A stretch of DNA of 64,000 nucleotides from Leptolyngbya sp. BC1307 (GCF_002286735.1 NZ_NRTA01000010.1:1-64000), one strand, 5' to 3'; counted from the stretch's first letter, positions 7,468-16,354 are shown. Notes: generated from the letters alone by a model not told the origin. Numbers and translations: made by a program.

Positions 7468-9594
7468 ATGTTTTTATTTTTAATGGAACCTGCTGCTGAG
7501 ACGCTGCAAGCGCCCATTGCTACTTTCGTACTGCTGCTGGCAATTGTGCTAATAACGCCGCCATTATTTGAGCGGGTGAAGCTGCCCGGACTGGTCGGGC
7601 TGATTGCAGCTGGCGTTGTTTTTGGCGGCAGTGGGCTGGGCTGGCTAAATGCTGACTCAGATACGATGAAGCTGCTTTCAGAGATTGGCAAAATCTATCT
7701 GATGTTTGTCGCTGGGCTGGAAATTGATCTGATTTTGTTTCAGCGAACGCGCGATCGCTCGATGGGCTACGGATTTCTGACGTTCGCTATTCCCCTAGCG
7801 GGCGGTATCGGCGTCGGGCTGCTGTTTGGCTTTGGCTGGCTCGCTGCCGTGTTGATCGGCTCTCTGCTGGCTTCGCATACGCTTTTGGCCTATCCCATTA
7901 TCCAGAGGCTGGGCGTAGTCGATGATGAAGCAGTCACGGTGACAGTTGGGGCGACCATCTTCACAGATATTGGCTCGCTGTTGGTGCTGGCCATTTGTCT
8001 GGGCATTAACCAGGGTGATTTTTCAGCAGTCAAGCTGCTGACGCTGTTAGGGTCGTTAGGGCTGTATGCGATCGCCGTCCTTATTGGCCTCAAGCAGCTA
8101 GGCAAACTCTTCTTTCGCAAAGTTGGCAAAGATGAAGCCAACCGGTTCTTGTTTGTGCTGCTGTCTGTTTTTCTATCAGCAGTAGTGGCGCAGCTGATCG
8201 GCGTTGAAAATATTATTGGTGCATTCTTAGCCGGGCTGGCTATCAACAGCGTCGTCGGCGATGGGCCAGTCAAGGAAAAAACAGAATTTCTGGGCAGCGT
8301 TCTGTTTATCCCTATGTTTTTTGTCAATATGGGCCTACTGCTCGACCTTGAGGCGTTTGGCGACATTCTGGCGTCGATTGGCCTGCCACTATTAATTGTC
8401 GGTATGCTGCTGGCTACCAAGCTGCTCGCGGCACTTGCGGCCCGGCAGCTATATCAGTACAGCTGGATACAAACTTGGGCAATGTGGTCGCTGTCGATAC
8501 CTCAGGTTGCGGCAACGCTGGCAGCCGCGTTAGTGGGCTACCAGGCAGAGATCATTAATACCGAAGTATTCAACAGCGTTATTTTGCTGATGCTGGTGAC
8601 GGCTATCTTAGGCCCCCTGGTCACGACTTACGCCGCCGGGCAACTGGCGCTCCAGAAGACCTTTGATGATTCTGACTCAGTAGACTGGCTACCGCCGCCT
8701 AGCGACGTGCCGGATTCTTTTGCGGTAGTGGTACCGGTTTATAACCCCGAAAACGAGCGATCGCTGATCGAACTCGCCGCTGCTGTTGCTCAGTACGCCA
8801 ATGGACGGGTAATTCCGCTGGCCGTTGCCCTAGCTCAGCCGGAGATGGATTCACCGCAGCTGACAAAAGCAGTGACCCGCAGCCGTCAGCGCTTAGAAGA
8901 GGCCCAGGCAATTGGCGATGAGTTTGAAACTACCATCGATCCCAGACTGCGAATTGACTATAGCGTGGCTCAGGCCATCTCTCACATTAGCCGCGAAGAA
9001 AGCGCAAACCTGATTGTTCTAGGATTGGCCCGGCAGTCGAGAATTGGCAGGCAGCTATTTAACAGTATTCAAGACGAGGTGATGAGAGCGGCCCACTGCC
9101 CCGTGGTGGTAGCCAAGCTGCTCAACCCCCCGGCTACCTTTAAAACGATTTTGATCCCCATCGAAAACCCGTCGGTGATGACGCTGCGCGTGCTGCGATT
9201 TGCTCAGGTGCTGGCGATCGCCAACCAGGCCAAAATCACGCTGCTGCACGTATGTAGCCCACGCACCTCAGAAATTCACCGAACCCGCTTAAAGAAACAG
9301 TTGGAGATTTTAGTAGATCGTTTGCCACCTGGCAGTCGCTCTATCAATATTGAGCTGCTAGTTCGGGAGAATGTGGTCTCGGCTATTGCTAAAGCAGCCC
9401 GTAGCTATGATCTGGTCATTGTGCGATCGCAGCGCCGTCGCAGCAGTAACGGTCTGACTATGGGTGCAAACACAACACCTTTACTGGAGCAACTGCCAGG
9501 ATCTACGATTTTGGTGGGTGAACCCCACCCCCAGCTACTTCGTCAACCGGTACGTTCCCCAATGCCGTCACCTCGGCTATCAGCAGCTCGCTAA
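7468..9594 (+). CDS. CPA2-family cation:proton antiporter with two C-terminal USP-like domains
   Basis: Residues 1 to about 395 form a Na+/H+-exchanger-type membrane domain with 12-13 hydrophobic segments, including GLEIDLILF and TDIGSLLVLA (the buried acidic site) and GAFLAGLAI. The soluble tail holds two universal-stress-protein-like domains: about 405-550 (ends VMRAAHCPVVVAK) and about 560-690 (TILIPIENPS, ends GSTILVGEP). Such fusions export Na+ or K+ for protons and may sense nucleotides through the tail. Two start codons lie six bases apart (7462, 7468). GGGAG at 7455-7459 is only two bases from the first but eight from the second, so 7468 is chosen. Confidence 0.88.
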   Translation: MFLFLMEPAAETLQAPIATFVLLLAIVLITPPLFERVKLPGLVGLIAAGVVFGGSGLGWLNADSDTMKLLSEIGKIYLMFVAGLEIDLILFQRTRDRSMGYGFLTFAIPLAGGIGVGLLFGFGWLAAVLIGSLLASHTLLAYPIIQRLGVVDDEAVTVTVGATIFTDIGSLLVLAICLGINQGDFSAVKLLTLLGSLGLYAIAVLIGLKQLGKLFFRKVGKDEANRFLFVLLSVFLSAVVAQLIGVENIIGAFLAGLAINSVVGDGPVKEKTEFLGSVLFIPMFFVNMGLLLDLEAFGDILASIGLPLLIVGMLLATKLLAALAARQLYQYSWIQTWAMWSLSIPQVAATLAAALVGYQAEIINTEVFNSVILLMLVTAILGPLVTTYAAGQLALQKTFDDSDSVDWLPPPSDVPDSFAVVVPVYNPENERSLIELAAAVAQYANGRVIPLAVALAQPEMDSPQLTKAVTRSRQRLEEAQAIGDEFETTIDPRLRIDYSVAQAISHISREESANLIVLGLARQSRIGRQLFNSIQDEVMRAAHCPVVVAKLLNPPATFKTILIPIENPSVMTLRVLRFAQVLAIANQAKITLLHVCSPRTSEIHRTRLKKQLEILVDRLPPGSRSINIELLVRENVVSAIAKAARSYDLVIVRSQRRRSSNGLTMGANTTPLLEQLPGSTILVGEPHPQLLRQPVRSPMPSPRLSAAR

Positions 9595-9865
9595 AGAGAC
9601 AGCTTCACGCCCTAAATTCCTTCGGCCCTAAATCCCTTCGATTTACCGTAAGCTAGCTATACCAATCAAGCAATCGTCATAATATATACCAAGAAATATG
9701 CTTGCTACGTATTTTGACGAGCGTTTTTTGTAGAAAACTGAGCCTGAGCACTTCTAAAGCAGGATTCTTCTCTATTTAGATAGAAACAAGTTAATAGGAT
9801 TCGCAGTAATCTTGAGATACGGATTGCGTGAACCGTATTTACAAATTTCTGAGGAGTGGTTTGAC
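9595..9865 (+). other. AT-rich upstream region of the outer-membrane protein gene
   Basis: No gene seen. It holds an imperfect direct repeat (CCCTAAATTCCTTCG, CCCTAAATCCCTTCG at about 9610-9640), AT-rich promoter-like tracts (ATAATATATACC near 9681) and a short inverted repeat ATACGG/CCGTAT at about 9816-9837. The last could regulate the downstream gene. Confidence 0.4.
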
Positions 9866-10768
9866 ATGTCTGCAAAGAAGGTTTTGTTAGGGTCGATGGG
9901 TTTATTGCTGCTGGTTACGGGGGCTCAGCTGCCCGTTAGAGCGCAGACTGTGCTTGAGAGCTTAAATCCGGTAGCTGAGTCAGCGCCGACAGAGGAGCAG
10001 CCTATCAACGGCGTCCGTGAGCTAGAGCAAGATGAATTGAATGCTAATAAGTCTAAGCCGGCTGAGGCGATGACAGACGAGCTGATGACAGACGAGCTAA
10101 GCGCTGAAGAGCCTGCCATAGGTGAGCTAGCTGATAGCAGCAATGAGCTTCCTGCAATGACCGCCGAGGCCATTTTTGATGAAGCTGAGCTTGAGGCTAC
10201 GCAGCCTGAAAACTTTTCACCTGAGAACTTGTCAGCAGACAGTCTAGCGCTCGGTGAAGGGGCTACGCCGGTTCTGCCGACTGCAGACGCTACCGAACTG
10301 ACTTATCCCACAGCTGAAGACCCTGCCGAGATTGCCCAGGCCCGCCGCCGCACCCGGAACGCTGTTAGCGGCAGCTCGGACTTTATCGGTATCGGCGCTG
10401 ACTTTGGGACAGCAGACGATGTTTCATTTGCGGTTATCAGCAAACTTTCTCTTAGCGACCAAATTGCTGTGCGCCCTTCTGTATTAGTCGGCAATGACTT
10501 TGCGGTTCTGGTGCCGGTTACCTATGAGTTCAGCCGGTTCACAACTAACGTTGAGAGCTTTCGAATTCTTCCCTACGCCGGTGTCGGGGCGTCTTATGTC
10601 GGTGGTAATGATTCCAACTTTGGACTGCTGCTGTCAGCTGGCGTAGATGTTCCGGTCGCTCGACAATTTACAGCCAACGCTCAAGCCAACTACTCAGGGC
10701 TGTTTAGCGATAGTGACAACTTTGGTGTGACAATCGGTGTGGGCTACAACTTTGGCGGATTCCGCTAG
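9866..10768 (+). CDS. Secreted protein with acidic linker and C-terminal beta-barrel (outer membrane)
   Basis: 300 aa. Signal peptide MSAKKVLLGSMGLLLLVTG to about residue 27 (VRAQ). Then an acidic, Glu/Ala/Pro-rich region to about residue 165, including a duplicated MTDEL. Then roughly 130 residues of alternating hydrophobic beta strands (DFIGIGADFGT, ILPYAGVGASYVGG, FGVTIGVGYNFGGFR) ending in an aromatic-rich strand, as in small outer-membrane barrels. The start at 9866 is supported by GAGGAG at 9851-9856 and by the signal peptide directly after it; the in-frame codon at 9812 is rejected. The substrate or partner is unknown. The acidic linker could bind cations or peptidoglycan partners; that is inference. 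Confidence 0.75.
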   Translation: MSAKKVLLGSMGLLLLVTGAQLPVRAQTVLESLNPVAESAPTEEQPINGVRELEQDELNANKSKPAEAMTDELMTDELSAEEPAIGELADSSNELPAMTAEAIFDEAELEATQPENFSPENLSADSLALGEGATPVLPTADATELTYPTAEDPAEIAQARRRTRNAVSGSSDFIGIGADFGTADDVSFAVISKLSLSDQIAVRPSVLVGNDFAVLVPVTYEFSRFTTNVESFRILPYAGVGASYVGGNDSNFGLLLSAGVDVPVARQFTANAQANYSGLFSDSDNFGVTIGVGYNFGGFR

Positions 10769-10821
10769 AGTGATTGACTAGCCGGCAGCGCAGCGCACAC
10801 AGTGCGTTAGCCAGAAATATG

Positions 10822-10857
10822 AAAGGCGACTGAGTGAATAGTCATTCAGTCGCTTTT
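10822..10857 (+). terminator. Intrinsic terminator after the beta-barrel gene
   Basis: GCGACTGAGTGA (10826-10837) pairs with TCATTCAGTCGC (10842-10853), one G-U, with loop ATAG. It is followed by TTTT and preceded by AAA, which extends the stem. Confidence 0.85.
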
Positions 10858-10968
10858 GCTATGCCTTTGCTATGTCGTTGCAGATGAGGTCTGATTAACC
10901 GTCATGCCAGCAGTATCTGTCGCGGTTAGCGGGGAACGCTGAAGACAGAGAATTTGGGTGCCAGAAAA

Positions 10969-12426
10969 ATGGCTGAGTCTACAGAAAACCCGAGCTGGGC
11001 AGCCGATATAGCTCGTCTGCGGGAAACTTTTAAAAAGGTGTGGGGCTACGAGGACTTTCGCTCGCCGCAGGGGGAGATTGCCCTGGCGCTTTTAAAGGGC
11101 CGAGATACGATCACGGTGATGCCAACGGGTGGCGGCAAGTCGGTTTGTTTTCAGCTACCGGCGCTGCTCAAAACGGGGGTGAGCCTGGTGATATCGCCGC
11201 TAGTGGCCCTGATGGAAAATCAGGTGCAGGAGCTCAGAGACCGGCAGTTACCCGCCGCCGCCCTACACAGTGAGCTAGATAGTCAGGTGCATTGGCGAGT
11301 ATTGAGAGCGCTCCAAAACAACCGCTTGCGTCTCCTTTATCTATCGCCCGAAACGCTGCTGAGCGAACCTGTCTGGCAAGTCCTCTGTCAGCCTCAGGTG
11401 AAGATCAATGCGCTAGTGCTCGATGAAGCGCACTGCCTGACTCAGTGGGGCGATCGCTTCCGGCCCACTTACCGCCGTTTAGGAGCCGTGCGCCCGGCGC
11501 TGCTAGCCTGTAAGCCTGCGGGAGAGAAAATTGCGATCGCTGCTTTCACGGCCACCGCCGATCCCACTACTCAGCAAGCCCTCAAGACCGTTCTCCAGCT
11601 ACAGCACCCTCAGATTATCCGTCTCAACCCCTACCGCAGCAATTTGCACCTGTCTGTGCAGACGGTCTGGACGCCGCGTGGTCGCAAGCGCGCGCTGCTC
11701 AATTTTATTCAGCGTCAGGGCAAGCAGCCAGGACTGGTATACGCCCGTACCCGCCGAGGGGCTGAGGCATTGGCGCAATGGTTCGTCAGTCAGGGCTACG
11801 CTGTGCGGGCCTATCACGGCGGGCTAGCAGCTCCCCAGCGGCGGGAGATAGAGGCGCAGTGGATCAGCGGCAACTGTCAGTTTGTGGTCTGCACCTCTGC
11901 CTTTGGCATGGGCATTAATAAGCCTGACTGTCGGTTTGTGGCGCACTACGAAGTGCCCAGCCTGATCGCAGAATACGTGCAGGAAGTAGGCCGTGGAGGG
12001 CGCGACGGTCAGCCGGCTCAGGCGCTGTCTTTTGTGAGTGAGCCAACTGGCCTGTTAGCACCCGAAGACAAGCAGCGCTGGCAGTTTTTTGAGCGGAAGG
12101 CTCAGCAGTTAGAGCAGGTTGCGCTGAAATTAGTGCGTCAGCTTCCGGCTGAAGGTCATATTAACGAGGTTCGCAGGCAGTTTCAGGAGGGCGATCAGGC
12201 ATTGGCCCTGCTGCACCGCCGGGGTCAGCTGCGCTGGCTAGATCCCTTTACCTACCAGCTAGAGACCCATAAACCAGCCCCGTTAAAACATCAGGCATCA
12301 GCCGCGAGCGTGATGAAACGCTATCTGTTTACCCGGCGGTGTCGCTGGCAGGTGCTGCTAGAAGAATTTGGCTTTACCCAAGAGGCCAAGGGCATGCGCT
12401 GCGGGCAGTGCGATCGCTGCCGTTAG
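10969..12426 (+). CDS. Short RecQ-type ATP-dependent DNA helicase
   Basis: 485 aa, a minimal RecQ. Superfamily-2 motifs seen: FRSPQGEIA (motif 0), MPTGGGKSVCFQLPA (Walker A), LVLDEAHCLTQWG (DEAH box), AFTATADP (motif III), and GRGGRDGQ (motif VI, Arg finger). The protein ends with the zinc-binding cysteines CRWQVLLEEFG...CGQCDRC. The winged-helix and HRDC domains of full-length RecQ are absent, as in other short forms. It unwinds DNA 3' to 5' during repair and fork rescue. The start is taken as ATG 10969 because the upstream TTG at 10954 is weaker; no strong ribosome site decides it. A toxin-antitoxin pair follows 58 bp downstream. Confidence 0.9.
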   Translation: MAESTENPSWAADIARLRETFKKVWGYEDFRSPQGEIALALLKGRDTITVMPTGGGKSVCFQLPALLKTGVSLVISPLVALMENQVQELRDRQLPAAALHSELDSQVHWRVLRALQNNRLRLLYLSPETLLSEPVWQVLCQPQVKINALVLDEAHCLTQWGDRFRPTYRRLGAVRPALLACKPAGEKIAIAAFTATADPTTQQALKTVLQLQHPQIIRLNPYRSNLHLSVQTVWTPRGRKRALLNFIQRQGKQPGLVYARTRRGAEALAQWFVSQGYAVRAYHGGLAAPQRREIEAQWISGNCQFVVCTSAFGMGINKPDCRFVAHYEVPSLIAEYVQEVGRGGRDGQPAQALSFVSEPTGLLAPEDKQRWQFFERKAQQLEQVALKLVRQLPAEGHINEVRRQFQEGDQALALLHRRGQLRWLDPFTYQLETHKPAPLKHQASAASVMKRYLFTRRCRWQVLLEEFGFTQEAKGMRCGQCDRCR

Positions 12427-12484
12427 CCTAGCAAGCGGTAAAATTGAGTTAGAACGGAAGCATTTAGACAAGGTTAAGGCAGCT

Positions 12485-12712
12485 ATGTTCAAAAGTTACG
12501 AAGCTATCTATGAAGCGGGTCAGGTAAAGTGGCTAACTGAAAAGCCCGATGTGAGTTCAGCCCGCATCATTGTCACCGTCTTAGAAGAAAGCCTTCCTAC
12601 AAAGGCTATTAGGCGGCGGTCACCACCTGCAGCTCTAGCCGGGAAGGTCAAGATTTTAGGAGATATTGTTGGCCCTATCGTTGACGAAGATGACTGGGAA
12701 TGTCTGAAATAA
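12485..12712 (+). CDS. Antitoxin of a VapBC-type pair
   Basis: 75-aa protein beginning MFKSYEAIYEAGQVKWL, with an N-terminal beta-strand pattern (EAIYEAGQVKWL...ARIIVTVLEE) like AbrB/AF2212-type cyanobacterial antitoxins, and an acidic C-terminus PIVDEDDWECLK that would wrap the toxin. It overlaps the toxin gene by 13 bp, the usual arrangement for tight stoichiometry. The start is set at ATG 12485; an in-frame extension to 12368 lies inside recQ and is rejected. It is expected to neutralise the PIN nuclease and to repress its own promoter. Confidence 0.75.
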   Translation: MFKSYEAIYEAGQVKWLTEKPDVSSARIIVTVLEESLPTKAIRRRSPPAALAGKVKILGDIVGPIVDEDDWECLK

Positions 12713-13101
12713 TCATTCTAGATACCCATATTTGGCTTTGGTTTATCAACGGCAACCTCGATAGAATTCCGCCAGGGTGGATAGAAAGAATAGAAGCTGC
12801 TGAACAAGTCGGGATTTCCCCGGTATCTTGCTATGAGATTGCTCTAGCTCATCAAAAAGGACGACTGGTTTTACCCGCCTTGGCCCAAGAATGGTTCGAC
12901 GCAGCGCTTGACGCTGTTGGCATCAAACTATTTCCTTTGACCGCTGAGGTGACTTGCCGAGCGGTCAGTTTATCACCCGTTCATAGAGATCCGTTTGACC
13001 GTATGATTATTGCCACAGCCCTGAGCTATGGTGCAAAGCTAGCGAGCGTAGATCGTTTGTTTCTACAGTATGCCGAGCTAGCCGATTGCCTGATGAGATA
13101 A
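12700..13101 (+). CDS. PIN-domain toxin (VapC-type)
   Basis: 133 aa. Shows the PIN nuclease acidic quartet: LDTHIWLWF (first Asp), SCYEIALAHQKGR (Glu), HRDPFDRMIIATAL (Asp pair) and KLASVDRLF (last Asp). VapC enzymes cut specific RNAs, often tRNA or rRNA, when the antitoxin is degraded; the target is not predictable here. The ATG lies inside the end of the antitoxin gene. Base composition resembles the neighbours, so there is no strong sign of recent arrival. Confidence 0.88.
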   Translation: MSEIIILDTHIWLWFINGNLDRIPPGWIERIEAAEQVGISPVSCYEIALAHQKGRLVLPALAQEWFDAALDAVGIKLFPLTAEVTCRAVSLSPVHRDPFDRMIIATALSYGAKLASVDRLFLQYAELADCLMR

Positions 13102-13111
13102 ATGATGACGC

Positions 13112-13891
13112 CTAAATCTTCTCAGGCTGCTTATCTTCACTGGCGACAGCTAGCGATTCATCCGCTGCGTCGGTGACTTCGCCAGACAGGTCAGGAATTG
13201 TGACCGTATCGGCGGTATCGTCTTCTGCCCGTTTAGAAAAGCCCCAGGCAAATAGAGCAAATATAAGACTGATCATCACCCACTCAGGCGGCACCCAATC
13301 GGGATTAATCACTCGCACCAAAAGGCGAATACCGACTAGGGCAACGGTGACAAAACCGGCGTCTTCTAAGCGAACGTAAATGTCTAGCCAGCGGATAAAG
13401 AGACCGGCCATGAAGCGCAGGGCGACAATGCCGATAGTGCCGCCTAACATGACAATCAAAACGTCTTTAGAAAGGGCGATCGCCGTTGTCACGCTATCTA
13501 GCGAAAAGGCCAAATCAGTCAGGGCAATCGTCGGAATTGCCTGCCATAGAGAGTTGAATCTTGGGCCGCGAGACTCGTCATCGTCGCTACCGGTCATAAA
13601 GTGCTGATAGACCAGCCACAGCAAATAAGCGGCTCCGGCCACTTCAAACTGCCAGTAGTTGAGCACCCAGCTAGCAGCCAAAATCAGCGTGATTCGCAAG
13701 ACGAAAGCCGCGACTAAGCCAATATCGAGCGCTTTTTTCTGTAAGGCTTCTGTCTGGAGTCCCTGAGCGATCGCCGCCAGCGCGATCGCATTGTCTGCTG
13801 AGAGCACCAGCTCCAGCATAATCAGCACGGGTAGCAGCAGTAGCGTATCTCCCCCTAGCGTAGGAGACATATCGAGCAAGCGATCTAACAT
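13112..13891 (-). CDS. TerC-family integral membrane protein
   Basis: 259 aa with about seven membrane segments. Conserved TerC features are PVLIMLELVLSADNAIALA near the N-terminus and ALTDLAFSLDSVTTAIAL in the middle, whose intramembrane acidic and Asn residues suggest metal passage. Members are linked to tellurite resistance, Mn2+ export and, in plants, thylakoid insertion. The last about 40 residues are acidic and cytoplasmic (AEDDTADTV...). It ends 10 bp from vapC in convergent orientation. The substrate here is unknown; Mn2+ homeostasis is a plausible role in a phototroph. Confidence 0.85.
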   Translation of the reverse strand: MLDRLLDMSPTLGGDTLLLLPVLIMLELVLSADNAIALAAIAQGLQTEALQKKALDIGLVAAFVLRITLILAASWVLNYWQFEVAGAAYLLWLVYQHFMTGSDDDESRGPRFNSLWQAIPTIALTDLAFSLDSVTTAIALSKDVLIVMLGGTIGIVALRFMAGLFIRWLDIYVRLEDAGFVTVALVGIRLLVRVINPDWVPPEWVMISLIFALFAWGFSKRAEDDTADTVTIPDLSGEVTDAADESLAVASEDKQPEKI

Positions 13892-14050
13892 GTATTAAGT
13901 ATGAGGAGTAATTCCTCTTAGATGAAACCCAGGACAGGCAAGAACTATCCTCCTTTGTAGCAAGATGAAGCCATGTCTGCCCTCTCCTATCTAGAATAGA
14001 CGAAAGCCAAAAGCTACACCGTTTCGGAATACCGTCACCTAGAGCCGCCT

Positions 14051-14656
14051 GTGGTCACGCCCCTTGAAAAATTTAGAATCCGCTATCCGGAAGGCTGTCT
14101 AACTGCAGATCTGGTCTCTATGTATGACGGTCAATATGTGGTGCGTGCCGCCGTTATGAACCAGGGCGCAACGCTGGCAACCGGTCTAGCTGCGAGCATC
14201 GATATTCAGATCGCTGAAGATAGAGCCCGCGATCGCGCCCTCGCCGTCTTAGGCATTTTGGCCGATAATGACGCCCTTCCTTCCGCGTTAGCCAACGGCG
14301 CGACGACCAGTCTCCCTACTGCTGAAGCACCTTCTACACCGCCTACAGATGAGGAGTTCTCAGAAATTGAGCAACCAGAAGAAGATATGGGACCACCCAT
14401 TGACGCGATTGAAGAGAGCCCGGTGACGCCTGCTCAGCCGTCTGCAGCGGCGATCGCCCTGGAAAATTTCAACGCCAGTGCCCTACCTGTCGATCTATCC
14501 GACGTGATTGCCCAAACTGATGTGGAGCTAAGGCGGCTCGGCTGGACCAGCGTTCAGGGCCGGGAGTATCTGGAGAAGACCTATGGCAAGCGATCGCGCA
14601 CTCAGCTCACTGATGAAGAGCTGATGAGCTTTTTACTATACCTGGAAGAGCAATAG
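14051..14656 (+). CDS. Conserved cyanobacterial protein of unknown function (201 aa)
   Basis: Begins at GTG 14051. Two conserved ends are joined by a Pro/Glu-rich linker. Residues 1-75 (LEKFRIRYPEGCLTADLVSM, then VVRAAVMNQGATLATGLA and AEDRARDRALAVLGI) resemble a single-strand-nucleic-acid-binding or dsRBD-like alpha/beta fold. The last 45 residues (LGWTSVQGREYLEKTYGKRS then LTDEELMSFLLYLEE) form a helical domain. The second pattern, a tip of R-x-x-L-T-D-E-E-L, is typical of cyanobacteria-only proteins. No function is known; DNA binding is a guess from shape only. Confidence 0.65.
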   Translation: MVTPLEKFRIRYPEGCLTADLVSMYDGQYVVRAAVMNQGATLATGLAASIDIQIAEDRARDRALAVLGILADNDALPSALANGATTSLPTAEAPSTPPTDEEFSEIEQPEEDMGPPIDAIEESPVTPAQPSAAAIALENFNASALPVDLSDVIAQTDVELRRLGWTSVQGREYLEKTYGKRSRTQLTDEELMSFLLYLEEQ

Positions 14657-14685
14657 CTGTCCTTAGCCAGACCGACCGCTACACC

Positions 14686-15153
14686 TTATTCGAGCGGTAC
14701 AGGCGGTAACGATTCGGGCAGTGGCCCTTCTGAGGCTGTATCTAGCTGATAGCAATGCCGCCCGGCTGGATGCCGCCACTGATTGTCAAACCACGACTGG
14801 TCTCTGGCATACTCGCTAGAGTCGGTAGCAAAGGTGGCGCATAGCTCGTAGGTAGTGTCACTCAGCCGCTGGTACTCATAAGGATCGCCGGTAACTGGAT
14901 CTTTATCGAACTGAAACTCTTCGGAAAGCTGCTCTGGCAGTTTGCCCTCGGGTTCGCTGACTCCCTGCTCTCGCATTCTCAGCTGCCGGGCGATGTTATC
15001 AAGATCTTGCACCCGCTCTTCATCTAAAGAAACTCGCCGCTGCTGACTAGGAGAACCGAGCATGCCGAAGCCAGCACCAATACCCGCTATCACCAGAAGC
15101 AAAGACGCAATCACAAAGGCTCGATCTATTAATCGGTTGCTTGTTTTGCTCAT
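14686..15153 (-). CDS. Membrane-anchored hypothetical protein (155 aa)
   Basis: One N-terminal membrane helix (about residues 11-32, FVIASLLLVIAGIGAGFGML), then a soluble domain with two Cys (ELCATF, GRHCYQL) that may form a disulfide outside the membrane, and a Pro-rich end. It overlaps the upstream DUF5671-like gene by four bases (ATGA), a sign of translational coupling, so the two products probably form one complex. The soluble part (DPVTGDPYEYQ) recalls pseudopilin-like proteins but lacks a prepilin cleavage motif; function is unknown. Confidence 0.6.
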   Translation of the reverse strand: MSKTSNRLIDRAFVIASLLLVIAGIGAGFGMLGSPSQQRRVSLDEERVQDLDNIARQLRMREQGVSEPEGKLPEQLSEEFQFDKDPVTGDPYEYQRLSDTTYELCATFATDSSEYARDQSWFDNQWRHPAGRHCYQLDTASEGPLPESLPPVPLE

Positions 15154-15839
15154 CGTCTTGTCCTGACGTTAGTGGGTGATCGCTGTAGCCAGTTGAGGTA
15201 GTAAAGGAAAATGCCGCCATCAATCACCAGCACAGTCAGCACTTTTAGCACAAACCGGGTCGTCAGCTCGCCGCGTAAAAAGGACGTGAGAAAGGCGATC
15301 AGCGTCCCAATTCCGATCAGGGCGACGATCAGCAGCGTCAGGTATGTTAACCACTTGCGTACGCCCGAAAAGTGCTTTTCACGATGACGGGCCAGCTCCC
15401 GATTGAGCAGACGCATCACCCACAGGTAGACCGGATAAGCCACAATTAGCCGGGCCAGACTAAAGGCCAGTTCGTAATAAGCGCCGTAGCTCGTTTGGGT
15501 GGCATCCGGCAGAGCCTGATTAATCACCACAAAGGCAATCTGCCCGAGCGCCTGCGACCACAGGCCCAACATGGCAAAAGCGAGCAGGTAAGAAAAGGCA
15601 TCTTTGGCCGATTCGCCACCGCCCAGGGGCGGCGCTGGCATAGGATAGCCGGTCAGCCGTTCGTATACTTCAAAAAAGGCCCGCTCAATGTTGCGCTCAG
15701 GCCAGCCGAAGCGCCGGAGTAAGTAGGTGATAAATTCGTCAGATGCGCCGCGATCGCGCGCCCGTTCAATAAAGGCGACGATCTCTGAAGCCTCTCCTGG
15801 AGTCCCTGGCGGCGGCGGATTCTCAGTTAAGTCAGCCAT
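15150..15839 (-). CDS. DUF5671-like membrane protein
   Basis: About 229 aa. A soluble N-terminal segment of about 70 residues (FIERARDRGASDEFITYLLR, a small helical domain) is followed by four to five membrane helices (DAFSYLLAFAMLGLWSQALG and later) and an Arg-rich end. The pattern fits the DUF5671 family, whose role is unknown. The ATG at 15839 is preferred to a GTG at 15848. It shares four bases with the next gene and is transcribed first. Confidence 0.65.
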   Translation of the reverse strand: MADLTENPPPPGTPGEASEIVAFIERARDRGASDEFITYLLRRFGWPERNIERAFFEVYERLTGYPMPAPPLGGGESAKDAFSYLLAFAMLGLWSQALGQIAFVVINQALPDATQTSYGAYYELAFSLARLIVAYPVYLWVMRLLNRELARHREKHFSGVRKWLTYLTLLIVALIGIGTLIAFLTSFLRGELTTRFVLKVLTVLVIDGGIFLYYLNWLQRSPTNVRTRR

Positions 15840-15848
15840 AGCAAACAC

Positions 15849-16283
15849 AAAACTCTTGGCTCGACGCTAGCACGCGATTTATCAACACAATCTATCGAGT
15901 AGACAGTTTTGCGTTAGGATTGCTGTCTATTTATTCTGTAACATCGGTTACCTAATTCTTAATTTGAGACCCATAATATTTTCAGGACTCATAAATCGAT
16001 TCAGCCTCTACTGCGATCTATGTGTTGTTACCCGCCACGTTACAGACTTTGAGCGAGCAGATGTTGCAATCCTCAATCCTTTTGAGGCCCGCGATTCAGC
16101 ACAAAAATAGAAGGTAAATAATTTTCGCTAGTCTGACCTAAGAAAGCACTCAATCGCCGCCGCCATCGGGACAGCGCGATCCATCATCCGAATCAATCCT
16201 GCTTAATCTCACAGCACCAACGACCAGGTTCTTGCGAAACAAAGCCGTATTCAGAACTTTACTTTCACTGCTTTCAGACTTAA
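15849..16283. other. Gene-free stretch between DUF5671-like gene and tRNA-Gly
   Basis: 435 bp with no convincing coding frame or RNA gene. It must hold the leftward promoter for the two-gene unit ending at 14686 and possibly the 3' trailer of the tRNA. A short hairpin CCTCAA/TTTGAGG lies near 16070-16086. Confidence 0.5.
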
Positions 16284-16354
16284 AGCGGGTGGGCGGAATC
16301 GAACCCCCATCATTAGCTTGGAAGGCTAAGGTTTTACCACTAAACTACACCCGC
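16284..16354 (-). tRNA. tRNA-Gly (UCC)
   Basis: 71-nt cloverleaf: acceptor GCGGGTG/CACCCGC with discriminator T, D-arm GTTT/AAAC, anticodon stem TTAGC/GCTAA around loop CTTCCAA (anticodon TCC), 4-nt variable loop TGAT, and T-loop TTCGATT. CCA is not encoded. The T-stem reads GGGGG/CCGCC and so has a central G-G mismatch, which is unusual (see findings). It reads GGA and, by wobble, GGG codons. Confidence 0.92.

Noticed and set aside
12368-12484. Upstream extension of the antitoxin
   Set aside because: It lies inside recQ's 3' end in another frame; ATG 12485 starts the conserved antitoxin part.
15849-16283. Small RNA gene upstream of tRNA-Gly
   Set aside because: Only one weak hairpin and no terminator-like T-run were found.
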